Shown here one piece after another: positions 63,914 through 64,000 of a stretch of 64,000 nt of DNA. Numbering within the stretch: the first letter of the stretch is position 1; each line of letters starts with the position of its first letter. The stretch lies in contig OZ242340.1 in the NCBI GenBank assembly GCA_965208525.1, forward strand, positions 744,001 to 808,000. The letters are read 5' to 3'. The position numbers were made by a program, and so were the translations under genes. Origin of the DNA: VXYL01 sp965208525. GTDB taxonomy: Bacteria; Pseudomonadota; Gammaproteobacteria; Pseudomonadales; Azotimanducaceae. The notes below the pieces were generated by a model, which was not told the DNA's origin, did not search any database, and worked only from the letters and a program-made list of their open reading frames with translations.

Positions 63914-64000
63914 CCGGATCATCTCGGTGGGCGATATTTGGCGTAGGCAGGGGATTCGTGCGCAAGCTCACCCGTCGGAGGAATCGGTGACGTGCTCGTC
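63914..64000. other. Right edge; possible gene start at 63987
   Basis: No gene is visible. GGAGG (63977-63981) lies five bases before a GTG at 63987, which could start a forward gene beyond the window; only four codons are present, so nothing can be said about it. Confidence 0.25.

Overview
The window is a high-GC chromosomal stretch from a Gammaproteobacterium, probably an uncultured and possibly marine or host-associated lineage. The evidence is a set of conserved neighbourhoods: hrcA-grpE-dnaK-dnaJ-dapB followed by a YibN-like rhodanese and secB, recN next to bamE, smpB close to ratA-rnfH, and a TonB-dependent receptor of the 'EEVIVTATKRE' type. No tRNA, rRNA or CRISPR array was seen.

Layout. 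1-6.2 kb: a gene start running off the left edge; a tight four-gene operon (sterol-desaturase-like hydroxylase, GH3-family acyl-adenylating enzyme, enolase-superfamily epimerase or lactonizing enzyme, small membrane protein); a membrane protein plus winged-helix regulator with a dyad in the promoter spacer; trmL. 6.4-13.4 kb: MFS exporter and TauD-type dioxygenase, serine hydrolase, FGE-like protein, a DUF4143 remnant, a Sel1-like protein, and a PPC-like exported protein bracketed by two copies of a roughly 180 bp MITE-like element. 13.4-24.3 kb: housekeeping block (secB, rhodanese, dapB, dnaJ, dnaK, grpE, hrcA, FG-GAP protein, recN, bamE). 24.5-40.4 kb: SulP/STAS/cNMP-like transporter and a five-gene RND efflux operon with two adaptors and three permeases. 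The last permease carries a complete but catalytically degenerate GlnE adenylyltransferase-like module at its C-terminus. 40.7-51.1 kb: TonB receptor, IorAB-type molybdenum hydroxylase, rnfH, ratA, NSS transporter, smpB, aminotransferase, HIT protein.

51.5-63.8 kb is a mobile defence island with visibly lower GC. It begins where a GNAT gene is cut short next to a DUF4102-type integrase. It then carries a GmrSD-like DUF262/DUF1524 protein, a PLD-nuclease/SNF2-helicase and an Eco57I-like adenine methyltransferase. The 3' part of the methyltransferase lies in an invertible segment: two 324 bp inverted repeats, identical by eye, flank two different TaqI-like specificity cassettes pointing at each other, and a tyrosine recombinase gene sits directly beside the right repeat. 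Inversion would swap the C-terminal target-recognition region of the methyltransferase. This recombinase-switched module is the most notable system in the window. As sequenced it is in a broken reading frame: a 4-G run in both repeat arms shifts the frame, and the cassette now in place has a second shift.

A family of paired-hairpin intergenic repeats (REP/BIME-like) recurs at six or more places outside the island. An 8 bp tandem repeat at the start of the first RND adaptor puts its natural start out of frame by exactly one unit. Start codons were often moved inward from the longest open frame using ribosome-binding sites and family length; each such choice is explained in its entry.
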